From an uncultured Christensenella sp. (GTDB lineage Bacteria; Bacillota; Clostridia; Christensenellales; Borkfalkiaceae): DNA of 23,596 nt. Both the position numbers and the translations under genes were made by a program. Positions within the stretch are counted from its first letter, which is position 1, and each line of letters opens with the position of its first letter. The stretch spans positions 1-23,596 of the forward strand of contig CAJTOY010000015.1 of the NCBI GenBank assembly GCA_910578195.1. Reading direction: 5' to 3'. The notes beneath the pieces were generated by a model. The model was not told the origin of the DNA. It did not search any database and saw nothing but the letters and a program-made list of their open reading frames with translations. Below, piece after piece: positions 16,777 through 23,503 of the stretch.

Positions 16777-17535
16777 ATGTCAGAAATATTACTGAAAACC
16801 GAAAACCTGAGCAAGACCTTTTCCAACGGCGGCTTGCAGCAACACGTTCTTAAAAACATCGGTCTCGAACTTTACCGCGGCGACTTCACCGTAATCATGG
16901 GCGCGAGCGGCGCGGGTAAATCCACCCTTTTATACGCCCTCTCGGGTATGGATACCCCCACCCTCGGCACAATCATGTTCGGCGGCAAAACAATCTCGGG
17001 ATTGTCGCAGGACGGACTTGCAATGTTCCGCCGCGAGCACTGCGGGTTTGTATTCCAGCAAATTTATTTAATTGACGGCATGTCGGTCATGGACAACGTG
17101 CTCGCGGCGGGGCTTCTTGCAAGCAAGGATAAAAAAGCGCTCGTTCAAAGGGCTAAGGAGCTATTTGCGGCGGTCGGCATTTCCGAGGAAACCCAAAAGA
17201 AATTCCCCTCGCAAATATCGGGCGGCGAGGCGCAGCGCGTCGGGATTGTCCGCGCGCTCATAAACAGCCCCGAAATACTGTTTGCCGACGAGCCGACGGG
17301 CGCGCTCAACTCGAAAACGGGGCTCGACGTTTTAGACACGCTCACCAAATTCAACGGACAAGGTCAATCCGTCGTTATGGTCACGCACGACATGCGCTCC
17401 GCCCTCCGCGGCAACCGTATCCTCTATTTGAAGGACGGCGCCATTTTAGGCGAATGCGATTTGGGCAAGTATTCGCACGGCGACGCCGCACGGCACGAAA
17501 AGCTTTCCGCTTTTTTGAAAGATATGGGGTGGTAA
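16777..17535 (+). CDS. ABC transporter ATPase, MacB/LolD/SalX-type
   Basis: This 252-residue cytoplasmic ATPase probably drives the FtsX-type permease encoded next. Walker A is GASGAGKST (42-50), the Q loop is at Q94 (FVFQQIYL), the signature is SGGEAQR (148-154), Walker B is ILFADEP with E172, and the H loop is H204 (VTHD). AAGGAGG lies seven bases before the ATG. The family serves antimicrobial-peptide resistance, lipoprotein release or related mechanotransmission. The substrate here is unknown. The stop codon is followed by one base and then the permease ATG, so the two genes form an operon, probably controlled from the repeats at 16697-16734. Confidence 0.95.
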   Translation: MSEILLKTENLSKTFSNGGLQQHVLKNIGLELYRGDFTVIMGASGAGKSTLLYALSGMDTPTLGTIMFGGKTISGLSQDGLAMFRREHCGFVFQQIYLIDGMSVMDNVLAAGLLASKDKKALVQRAKELFAAVGISEETQKKFPSQISGGEAQRVGIVRALINSPEILFADEPTGALNSKTGLDVLDTLTKFNGQGQSVVMVTHDMRSALRGNRILYLKDGAILGECDLGKYSHGDAARHEKLSAFLKDMGW

Positions 17536-17536
17536 A

Positions 17537-19879
17537 ATGAAAAAGACCCTGCTTATCGTCCGCGCGAATATGCGCAAAGCCAAGGGGCAGACCGTGGCTA
17601 TTATCGTGCTTATTCTATTCGCGGCAATGCTTTTAAATCTCTGGCTCATGCTGTCAATGGATTACCGCGCCAACTTCGACAGATATCATGACGAGCTCAA
17701 CGCCGAACACGTCACTTTCGTGGTCGAAGACCGCGCAAACGAAAAGCGCGAATTTTTGACGCAAACGCTGTCGACCGACGCAAAGGTGAAAGAATTCCGC
17801 CTTGACGAGTGTCTTTATATGGTGGGCACTTTCCCATACAACGGCGGAACCATGAACGGCGAATTCATGTTTATCGATAAACAAACCGCAACGACGCGCA
17901 CAGTCGGCAAGACCGAAATCGTCGAGGACAGTGATTTTAAAAGCGGCGTATATATGCCATTGTTGTATCAATCGGACGAAATCGACGTCGGTAAAACAAT
18001 AGAAATATCCCTCTGCAGCCACACCGTGACGTACACCGTTTGCGGATTTTTCAACAATGTAATGACGGGCTCGCACAACTGCACAATAACGCAAATAGTA
18101 CTTACCGATGATAAATATGCCGAGCTCGGCGAACTCAATTACGCGATTAAATCAACGCTGTGCTCGGTGCGGCTGAACGATATCGCCGACAACGTCAATT
18201 ATGAAGCGCATTTTAAGTCGATCTTGTCACAAAAATACCCGAACGCGCGCATGACCGGAAACTGCTACGAAAATGTTTCGTCGTCAAGATATATCTCGCA
18301 AATGATTTGTTCGGCCATAATGAGCGTAATGGCGTTCCTCGTGCTTATAATCGCGCTCGTAGTAATCGCGTCTAACATAATCAATTATATTCAGGTCAAC
18401 CTGAAAAATTTAGGCGCGCTCAAAGCCGTCGGGTATACTTCGCGGCAGCTTGTCCTATCGCTTTTGTTGCAGTTTACGGGCTTGACAGTACTTACCGCCA
18501 TATTCGGCGCGGGGCTTTCGTACTGCATATTCCCCGCGATAAACGGAATGATGATTGCCCAGACGGGTATACCCTACGCAATGCGTTTCTTGCCGCTTCC
18601 GCTTTTGATTTCGATTGTCGTTCTGGGCGGCGCGGTCGCGCTCGCGGTCTGGCTTTCGGCGCGCAGAATAAAGAAAATCGAACCGATTGCCGCACTGAGG
18701 ACGGGTATTCAGACGCATAACTTTAAGCGCAACCGCGTCCCGCTCGAAAAAACGAAAGCGCCGCTGAACCTCGCGCTCGCGCTGAAAACAACCTTTTCGG
18801 AAATCAAGCACAATATTACGGTCTGTATCACCATGCTCGTGCTTTCGCTCGTGGTAATGTTCTCGGGATTAATGGCGGAAAATATTATCGTCGATATAAC
18901 GCCGTTTCTGAATTTAATTGTGGGCGAAACGGCGGACAGCGCAATCAACGTGGAAATCGATACCGAGGACGAATTTAAAAAGACGCTGAATTCGGATAAC
19001 CGCGTAGAAAAGTTTTACCTGTATACCTCTTTAAACGTCTCCCACGTCGGCGGCGCCGAACTTATGGCAACCTTTTGCGACGATTTTTCAAAGGTAAATA
19101 ACCAAAGCGTGGTTTACAAGGGCAGATTCCCCAAATACGACAATGAAATTGCGATTGCCGCAAAATACGCAAAAGAAAACGGCTTCAAGATAGGCAACGA
19201 AATAGAAATATCCGCGAACGGCAAAACCGAAAAATATTTGATAAGCGGGTTTACGCAGATTTCCAATAACCTCGGCAAAGATTGCCTCATGACAAGAGCG
19301 GGCTATATGCGACTCGGCGAGCTGACGAACGTCACCTATTATATAAATCTTACGGAAGGCACCGAAATCGATTTGTTCAACGATGAAGTTAAAAGTATTT
19401 TCACCGATAACGTAAACGGCTTAATAAACATACGCACAACCTTTGACGGAGCGGCAAAAGTTTACGTTTCGCTGATAACTATTATAGTAATCGCCATACT
19501 CGTTCTGTCGGTAATTATCATTGCGTTCGTGCTGTATTTGCTCGTTCGAACCATGCTCAACAACAAGAAGCGCGACTACGGAATTTTGAAATCGCTCGGA
19601 TTCACGACGGGTCAGCTTATAGTGCAGACGGCAACATCGCTTATGCCCGCCGTAATACTCTCGACGGTCATAGGTCTGATTGTCAGCGGACTTGTTATCA
19701 ACCCGCTCATGGGTCTGTTTTTAAGCGGCATCGGAATATTGAAGTGCACGTTCAACATTCCCTTCGGGTTCGCAACCGCCGCGGGGCTCGCACTGATAGC
19801 CTTTACGTTCGGGTTCGCGTGCGTTTTGTCGCTGAAAGTCAAAAAAATATCCCCCCACTCCCTACTCACTGGCGAATAA
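17537..19879 (+). CDS. ABC transporter permease with two FtsX domains
   Basis: This 780-residue membrane protein is the partner of the preceding ATPase (one-base gap; GGGTGG in the ATPase end serves as ribosome binding site). TM1 is at about 19-40, followed by an extracellular domain (about 45-250). FtsX domain 1 has three helices (about 257-284, 306-338, 352-375), with the coupling-helix region LKNLGALKAVGYTSRQL. A second TM1-like helix (about 427-447) precedes another extracellular domain (about 455-640). FtsX domain 2 (about 643-671, 700-730, 743-766) carries KKRDYGILKSLGFTTGQL. Eight helices in two matching halves differ from the ten-helix BceB layout and resemble SalY/LolCE-type duplicated permeases. 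A strong terminator follows 3 bases after the stop codon. Confidence 0.93.
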   Translation: MKKTLLIVRANMRKAKGQTVAIIVLILFAAMLLNLWLMLSMDYRANFDRYHDELNAEHVTFVVEDRANEKREFLTQTLSTDAKVKEFRLDECLYMVGTFPYNGGTMNGEFMFIDKQTATTRTVGKTEIVEDSDFKSGVYMPLLYQSDEIDVGKTIEISLCSHTVTYTVCGFFNNVMTGSHNCTITQIVLTDDKYAELGELNYAIKSTLCSVRLNDIADNVNYEAHFKSILSQKYPNARMTGNCYENVSSSRYISQMICSAIMSVMAFLVLIIALVVIASNIINYIQVNLKNLGALKAVGYTSRQLVLSLLLQFTGLTVLTAIFGAGLSYCIFPAINGMMIAQTGIPYAMRFLPLPLLISIVVLGGAVALAVWLSARRIKKIEPIAALRTGIQTHNFKRNRVPLEKTKAPLNLALALKTTFSEIKHNITVCITMLVLSLVVMFSGLMAENIIVDITPFLNLIVGETADSAINVEIDTEDEFKKTLNSDNRVEKFYLYTSLNVSHVGGAELMATFCDDFSKVNNQSVVYKGRFPKYDNEIAIAAKYAKENGFKIGNEIEISANGKTEKYLISGFTQISNNLGKDCLMTRAGYMRLGELTNVTYYINLTEGTEIDLFNDEVKSIFTDNVNGLINIRTTFDGAAKVYVSLITIIVIAILVLSVIIIAFVLYLLVRTMLNNKKRDYGILKSLGFTTGQLIVQTATSLMPAVILSTVIGLIVSGLVINPLMGLFLSGIGILKCTFNIPFGFATAAGLALIAFTFGFACVLSLKVKKISPHSLLTGE

Positions 19880-19880
19880 A

Positions 19881-19910
19881 TAAAAGGAAGTTCTCACGAA
19901 CTTCCTTTTA
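19881..19910 (+). terminator. Intrinsic terminator of the ABC operon
   Basis: A perfect 13-bp stem (TAAAAGGAAGTTC at 19881-19893 with its complement at 19898-19910) encloses the loop TCAC. The T-rich 3' arm and A-rich 5' arm allow termination in both directions. Confidence 0.9.
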
Positions 19911-19939
19911 AAATTAATAAAAAAACAGCATAAAAACGC

Positions 19940-19968
19940 TTGAAATTTTCGGGCATATTATATATAAT
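19940..19968 (+). promoter_or_regulatory. Promoter of tRNA-Gln
   Basis: TTGAAA (19940-19945) and TATAAT (19963-19968) are separated by 17 bases. The predicted start at about 19975 lies just before the mature tRNA. Confidence 0.75.
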
Positions 19969-19978
19969 AATTAAGCAA

Positions 19979-20053
19979 TGGGGTGTCGCCAAGCGGTAAG
20001 GCAACGGACTCTGACTCCGTCATTCGTTGGTTCAAATCCAGCTACCCCAGCCA
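19979..20053 (+). tRNA. tRNA-Gln, anticodon CTG
   Basis: A full cloverleaf can be drawn. The acceptor is TGGGGTG with TACCCCA, followed by discriminator G and an encoded CCA. The D stem is GCC/GGC, the anticodon stem ACGGA/TCCGT with loop CTCTGAC and anticodon CTG at 20011-20013, and the T arm GTTGG/CCAGC with TTCAAAT. A U1-A72 first pair is typical of tRNA-Gln. The 3' end is the probable attachment site of the element to the right, whose integrase gene points towards it. Confidence 0.95.
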
Positions 20054-20056
20054 TAG

Positions 20057-20103
20057 ACACTATATATTGTAGGTTCTAAAAACAAGAACACAATATATAG
20101 TGT
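20057..20103 (+). terminator. Terminator after tRNA-Gln
   Basis: A 14-bp perfect stem (20057-20070 with 20090-20103) continues, after a two-base bulge, as a five-bp stem GTTCT/AGAAC around loop AAAAACA, and is followed by TTTATTTTTT. There is no T run on the minus side, so it serves the tRNA rather than the integrase. Confidence 0.8.
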
Positions 20104-20137
20104 TTTATTTTTTAGCAAAAATGGCTGGAAACCCCGA

Positions 20138-20182
20138 TTTGGGAGTAAATTTGGGAGTTTGCGGGGACTAATGCGGGGACTA
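20138..20182 (+). repeat. Four direct repeats between tRNA and integrase, possible integrase arm sites
   Basis: GGGA(G/C)T occurs at 20141, 20153, 20164 and 20176, spaced 12, 11 and 12 bp. The first two copies are TTTGGGAGT and the last two GCGGGGACTA. They fill the gap between the attachment site and the integrase stop codon, where arm-type binding sites of tyrosine integrases often lie. The function is inferred. Confidence 0.5.
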
Positions 20183-20187
20183 AACCT

Positions 20188-21393
20188 TTAATTTACCCCG
20201 AAATCCAATTTTAAGTAGTTAACTTTCTCCGCTTCGTGCAACTGAAATTCTTCCGAATAATGCGTATAAACGGTAGTCGTAATCGTTCCGCTTAACGAAT
20301 GCCCCGCCCATATACTGACGACTTCGCTTAAAACGCCGCTTTCTTTGCTCCTGCTGATGAACGTATGTCTTAGCTCGTGCGAATGGTGATTGGGAAACAA
20401 CCTTTTCATTGTAGTTTGCAACGTACTCAGGTTGACGCGCTTCGCCTTTTCAAAGTCGATATACGGCAATACTTGTTTCATCATTGGCGTAATGGGTATT
20501 TTGCGCTTGACTACGTTTTTGCCCATACGCTCTTTGCTCGTTTCGCATTCGAGCCAAACGCCGTCAATTACGTTCAGGCTTGCAAGTTCGCTTCGCCTGA
20601 GTCCTGCGTACAACAGCACGAGAAATGCGTGAGCCGTGTCTCTGTTAAGGTGTGCAAGACAATGATTGACAAGCTTCTTTTCTTCCTCGTAGGTGAACGC
20701 GCAGCCGCTCTTGCTTTGGTAGTTGGGTACGACAACCTTTTTCATCGGTGTGGGAATATTGTAATCCTCCGCAATCATATCGAAGATACAACGCAGTAAG
20801 AGAAATAGTTTGTGCGCCGTACGCAGAACGCCTTTTTGAACGTATGTTAAAAGGAAGTTCTGCAACATGCATCTGTCTATCTCTATTGCCTTCATTTCTC
20901 CGAATGTGGGAAGAATGTCGTGGTTTAGCAATCGTATGTATTCGTTGCAAGTTGATTGCTTTGTCGTAACCTTCTTAATGTTCAACCACTCGTCGGCGTA
21001 TTCCGCAAAGGTCTTGTCCTTTTTATCGGGCTTTTCGTCTTTGTGATTAAGTTTATCGATAAATTTCTGTTTGAGTTTAGTTAAATCTTTGGACGAAACT
21101 TCAATGTCGATTCCCTGTCTGTGGAATCTCGCTTCGTACACACCGTCCTTTCTTAAACGGTAGTGAACTATCAAATCGTTTGCCGCAAAGATATTTTTGA
21201 ATTGTGTCGGCATCTGTGAAATCTCCTTTTTTGTAAATTTCAGCTTACCCCGACGATTTTCAATTTTACTCTTTTCTGCTATCGGAACTAACCCCGCCAA
21301 CAATTGCTTGTAAAGCTCGTTTTGCTTTTGCAATGCTTCAAGTAGTTGCTGTACGGAATTGTCCGTTTGTAATGTGTTAGTTTGTTGTTTCAA
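20188..21393 (-). CDS. int: Tyrosine-family integrase of a mobilizable element
   Basis: This site-specific recombinase is expected to insert the element at the tRNA-Gln 3' end. It has 401 residues from TTG at 21393. An N-terminal helical/coiled-coil stretch (about 12-60) precedes an AP2-like arm-binding domain (about 76-115), an SAM-like core-binding domain (about 127-215) and the catalytic domain (about 230-395). The catalytic domain has R266 (AGLRRSE), H339/R342 (HELRH), H365 (WAGHS) and nucleophile Y376 (VYTHY). All catalytic residues are present. The TTG start has no Shine-Dalgarno sequence, and a stop lies in frame just upstream. An internal ATG at 21213 (residue 61) has AAGGAG nine bases upstream and would give a 341-residue protein. 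The conserved look of residues 40-60 favours the long form, but both are possible. Confidence 0.92.
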   Translation of the reverse strand: MKQQTNTLQTDNSVQQLLEALQKQNELYKQLLAGLVPIAEKSKIENRRGKLKFTKKEISQMPTQFKNIFAANDLIVHYRLRKDGVYEARFHRQGIDIEVSSKDLTKLKQKFIDKLNHKDEKPDKKDKTFAEYADEWLNIKKVTTKQSTCNEYIRLLNHDILPTFGEMKAIEIDRCMLQNFLLTYVQKGVLRTAHKLFLLLRCIFDMIAEDYNIPTPMKKVVVPNYQSKSGCAFTYEEEKKLVNHCLAHLNRDTAHAFLVLLYAGLRRSELASLNVIDGVWLECETSKERMGKNVVKRKIPITPMMKQVLPYIDFEKAKRVNLSTLQTTMKRLFPNHHSHELRHTFISRSKESGVLSEVVSIWAGHSLSGTITTTVYTHYSEEFQLHEAEKVNYLKLDFGVN

Positions 21394-21422
21394 GTATCAT
21401 TATTCGGACTTATATTACGGAA

Positions 21423-21467
21423 TTAATCCGCGTCCTTATAGCTTTGAATACTATGTTCTCTTTCCAT
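21423..21467 (-). CDS. 14-codon possible leader ORF before the integrase
   Basis: An ATG at 21467 lies eight bases downstream of a strong GGGAGG (21476-21481) and encodes a 14-residue peptide beginning MEREHSIQS. It ends 29 bases before the integrase TTG. Another ATG at 21472 is too close to the ribosome binding site. It may be a leader peptide that couples translation, or a remnant of an excisionase-like gene. I recognise no family. Confidence 0.3.
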   Translation of the reverse strand: MEREHSIQSYKDAD

Positions 21468-21501
21468 CGCATGTTCCTCCCTTTGTTTAACTGTGCGTAA
21501 A

Positions 21502-21530
21502 ATATTAGCACAACCTTTTATGTTTTGCAA
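21502..21530 (-). promoter_or_regulatory. Probable integrase promoter
   Basis: On the minus strand, TTGCAA (21525-21530) and TAATAT (21502-21507) are separated by 17 bases, just upstream of the GGGAGG ribosome binding site. Confidence 0.5.
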
Positions 21531-21545
21531 TAGATTCATTAAAAT

Positions 21546-22341
21546 TTATTTACTCCAATCGCTATTATTTTTACGGACGGGAGTGTGGCTTACGCCGGCT
21601 TTCTTATCGCGCGATTTTTTAAGCAGCTCGTTAAACTCGTCAGGATAAGCGGACATCATATCTACAACGACTTTATACGCCGTTTCTTTTCGGCTGTCCG
21701 TCTTTTTAGCTTCCTGCAACTGTTTGAACAGGTCTGACTGGTCGCGCCACTTGATTTTAATTTCTTGTTCCTGCATAGCGGTCTTAGCGCGCAAAGCGGT
21801 AATCTCTTTTTCAACGTCCTTTTTCTTTTTGGGAATAGGCTTGTCCGTTGCTTGCTTTCCAGACTTCCGTCTGTGACTGCGCAAGTTTTCTGTTGCACAG
21901 TTCTTTTGCGCATAGCCGACTTTCCGTTATGGGAATAAAATTCAGATGCATGTGCAGCGTTGTTTCGTCCATGTGAACGACAGCCGAAACAATATTTTGC
22001 TCACCGTATTTATCTGCAAAAAACTTGGCGTAGTCCGTAAAGAATTGCCGCTGTTCGGAAAGTGTTTTGCCCTCAAAAAATTCGGAGCTTGCTTTGAGAA
22101 CGCAACTGCAAATATAAACGGCGTCCTTGCGTATCTTTCTGTTAGTTTGAAAAGCGGCAAGTTCCTTGTTGATTTTGTCCCAATAACTTGTTTCGGGCTT
22201 AACTACGTGATAGTTCAGGTTGGTTTTTTCGTGGTCGATGTTCTTGTTATCGCCTACGTAGGTTTCGTCGCGTTCATTTCCCTTTTCGATGTCGGCAACG
22301 TCGTTCTTGTGAAATTTCTTTAAATTACAAATGATATAAAT
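21546..22341 (-). pseudogene. MobV (Mob_Pre) relaxase, frameshifted and without a canonical start codon
   Basis: The protein would nick oriT and lead plasmid-type transfer. The first frame (22341 to the stop at 21811, about 176 codons) has YIICNLKKFHKNDV, NERD, a NLNYHVV motif, RKDAVYICS and HMDETTLHMH (21946-21975), all typical of Mob_Pre. Usual members read HxDETTPHxH; here the Pro is Leu. No ATG, GTG or TTG lies in frame between the upstream stop and the active-site motif. GGAGG at 22349-22353 points to ATT codons at 22341 or 22344, where homologues begin with Met. At the A-rich tract near 21818-21830 the frame shifts by one base, and the coiled-coil C-terminus continues to 21546 (VEKEITALRAK to NNSDWSK). 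The total of about 265 residues is short for the family. It is either decayed, or uses AUU initiation plus a frameshift, or carries an assembly error. Confidence 0.75.
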
Positions 22342-22348
22342 AATTTTT

Positions 22349-22353
22349 CCTCC
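22349..22353 (-). promoter_or_regulatory. Ribosome binding site of the relaxase gene
   Basis: GGAGG lies seven bases before ATT at 22341 (four before ATT at 22344). It is the only evidence for where translation begins, because no standard start codon follows in frame. A short ATG frame overlapping the site gives only 11 residues. Confidence 0.55.
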
Positions 22354-22377
22354 ATATATTGTAGATTTTTTTAGCTA

Positions 22378-22410
22378 ACTTTCTGCGAAAGTGTAGGCTC
22401 ACTACACTTT
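22378..22410 (-). other. oriT-like nick region of pMV158/MobV type
   Basis: Read on the minus strand, AAAGTGTAG (22402-22410) and CTACACTTT (22388-22396) form a perfect 9-bp stem around TGAGC. A second inverted repeat, ACTTTC/GAAAGT (22378-22392), shares one arm, so alternative hairpins are possible as at the pMV158 origin. From memory the pMV158 nick motif is TAGTGTG^TTA; here TAGTGAG^CCTA lies in the loop (22398/22397). The site sits 25 bases upstream of the relaxase ribosome binding site, in the expected orientation. The nick position is inferred. Confidence 0.6.
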
Positions 22411-22441
22411 TTTCAAAAGTTCCGTTCGCCCTGCGGGATGA

Positions 22442-22548
22442 GTTTCGCATTCTCCAAACAGCACAGTGCGCTGTTTGAGCGAAACGAAATGAGTAAGCGC
22501 ACGTCTGCGCGAGCGATGGCCGAGAACGGCGTTCCCCTTGCGCCGTTC
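22442..22548. repeat. Hairpin-rich DNA next to oriT
   Basis: GTTTCGC (22442-22448) pairs with GCGAAAC (22479-22485) and encloses an 8-bp stem CAAACAGC/GCTGTTTG (22455-22462 with 22470-22477). A further stem, GAACGGCG/CGCCGTTC (22524-22531 with 22541-22548), has a nine-base loop. No protein fits this stretch convincingly. The stems may be part of the transfer origin, bind accessory proteins or form a structured RNA. The stretch is GC-richer than the genes on both sides. Confidence 0.5.
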
Positions 22549-22559
22549 GAGAATCGGTA

Positions 22560-23224
22560 TTAGCTCGGTGCAACTTCGGCGTTGCAATGTTCCTTGAATT
22601 TTAAAACTACCGAATACATATTTTGCCCTTGAAGTTCTGACTGTTTGTCTTTAATGTATGCGTAAAGTTCGTTAAGATTTACGCCTTCCAAGACTGAGTT
22701 TTCCGCTCGTAAATAACCTGTTATAAACGGAAAATCAGTACGGATTTTATCAAGAGTAGCAGGCTCGTTTGTCGGCTTTTTATTGTTCTTTTTTGCTCTT
22801 TCTGATTGCGCTTTGCTTTTTGAAAGCGGTATTTTGATTGCCGAAAAATAACTTTTACAGACTTTGTTTCTTCAGCCGTAACAAGACTTCCTCCGAACAT
22901 ATAGTCGCAGATTTGCTTAATCAAAATACCCGCATCGGCATCTTTCAGACAGAAGAAAATGTTGGCGTAAATGGAGCGGAAAGCAAAGCGGCGTTCATTA
23001 CTTGTGGGGGTATGATTGTCCGCAAGTTCACGCTCTTTATCGGCTTTCAAATCGTCCGAGAGTAGTAATAACATACTCGTTATTTTGTCGGTTGCAAGCT
23101 CGTCAAACTCCTTGTCGCGAAACATAAATTCAAGCAGTTTTTTAAGATATTGTCCTGCTTCGGTGTGGGTTAAGTTGCTGATGTTGTCCATATAGGACTT
23201 GTAAAAGATGAATTGTTTAATCAA
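22560..23224 (-). pseudogene. DUF6291-like mobile-element protein with duplicated domain, frameshifted
   Basis: Translation starts at TTG 23224, with GGAGG seven bases upstream. The first frame has two related segments, residues about 4-66 (FYKSYMDNISNL, AGQYLKKLLEFMF) and 77-140 (FAFRSIYANIFFCL, AGILIKQICDYMF). The domain resembles DUF6291-type proteins common in phage and mobile elements. The family name is from memory and not certain. The uninterrupted frame ends at 22721, but its last 40 residues look foreign. Adding one T to the T5 tract at 22844-22848 joins KVIF to SAIKIPLSKSKAQSERAKK and extends the protein to 22560 with a well-formed C-terminus (about 222 residues). The role is unknown. 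It is transcribed in the direction of oriT and the relaxase. Confidence 0.65.
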
Positions 23225-23244
23225 ATAATTTCCTCCGATAATTT

Positions 23245-23311
23245 TTATTTTGCCGCTTGTTTACCGACTTGCGGCATAAGTCTTTCTAATTGTTTGTTAG
23301 CTTGTATCCAT
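23245..23311 (-). pseudogene. Remnant of a very small ORF
   Basis: GGAGG (23317-23321) precedes ATG at 23311, but that frame stops after four codons. The neighbouring frame reads IQANKQLERLMPQVGKQAAK and ends at 23245, just before the next gene's ribosome binding site. A one-base loss after the third codon would explain this. The stretch is too short to assign a family. Confidence 0.3.
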
Positions 23312-23503
23312 ATATACCTCCATAAGAATTTATATCTTCATCCACGCAAAACAGCGCAGTACGATAGCTGAAAAAAGAGTACAAAAAAGCCGCTGATACG
23401 CTCAACGTAATCACCGACTTAACCGTGTTTAGCAACTTCTGATTGCTCTATGGTGGTTAACCATTCTATGAAATTTTTTGTATGCTGAAACTAACCCTCA
23501 ACA

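Noticed and set aside
16777..19879. Classical BceAB transporter
   Set aside because: The permease has two similar FtsX halves with eight helices and two outer domains, not ten helices with one large loop.
20057..20103. Hairpin after the tRNA taken as an attachment-site repeat
   Set aside because: It has a T run and the form of a terminator, and no second copy lies in the window. The 11-base ATATATTGTAG also near 22354 is too short to count.
21946..22323. 125-codon plus-strand frame
   Set aside because: It lies opposite the relaxase catalytic region and is Val/Phe-rich shadow translation.
22402..22587. 61-codon minus-strand frame across the hairpin region
   Set aside because: It is Arg/Cys-rich, overlaps the oriT stem and several hairpins, has no ribosome binding site and has no protein-like motif.
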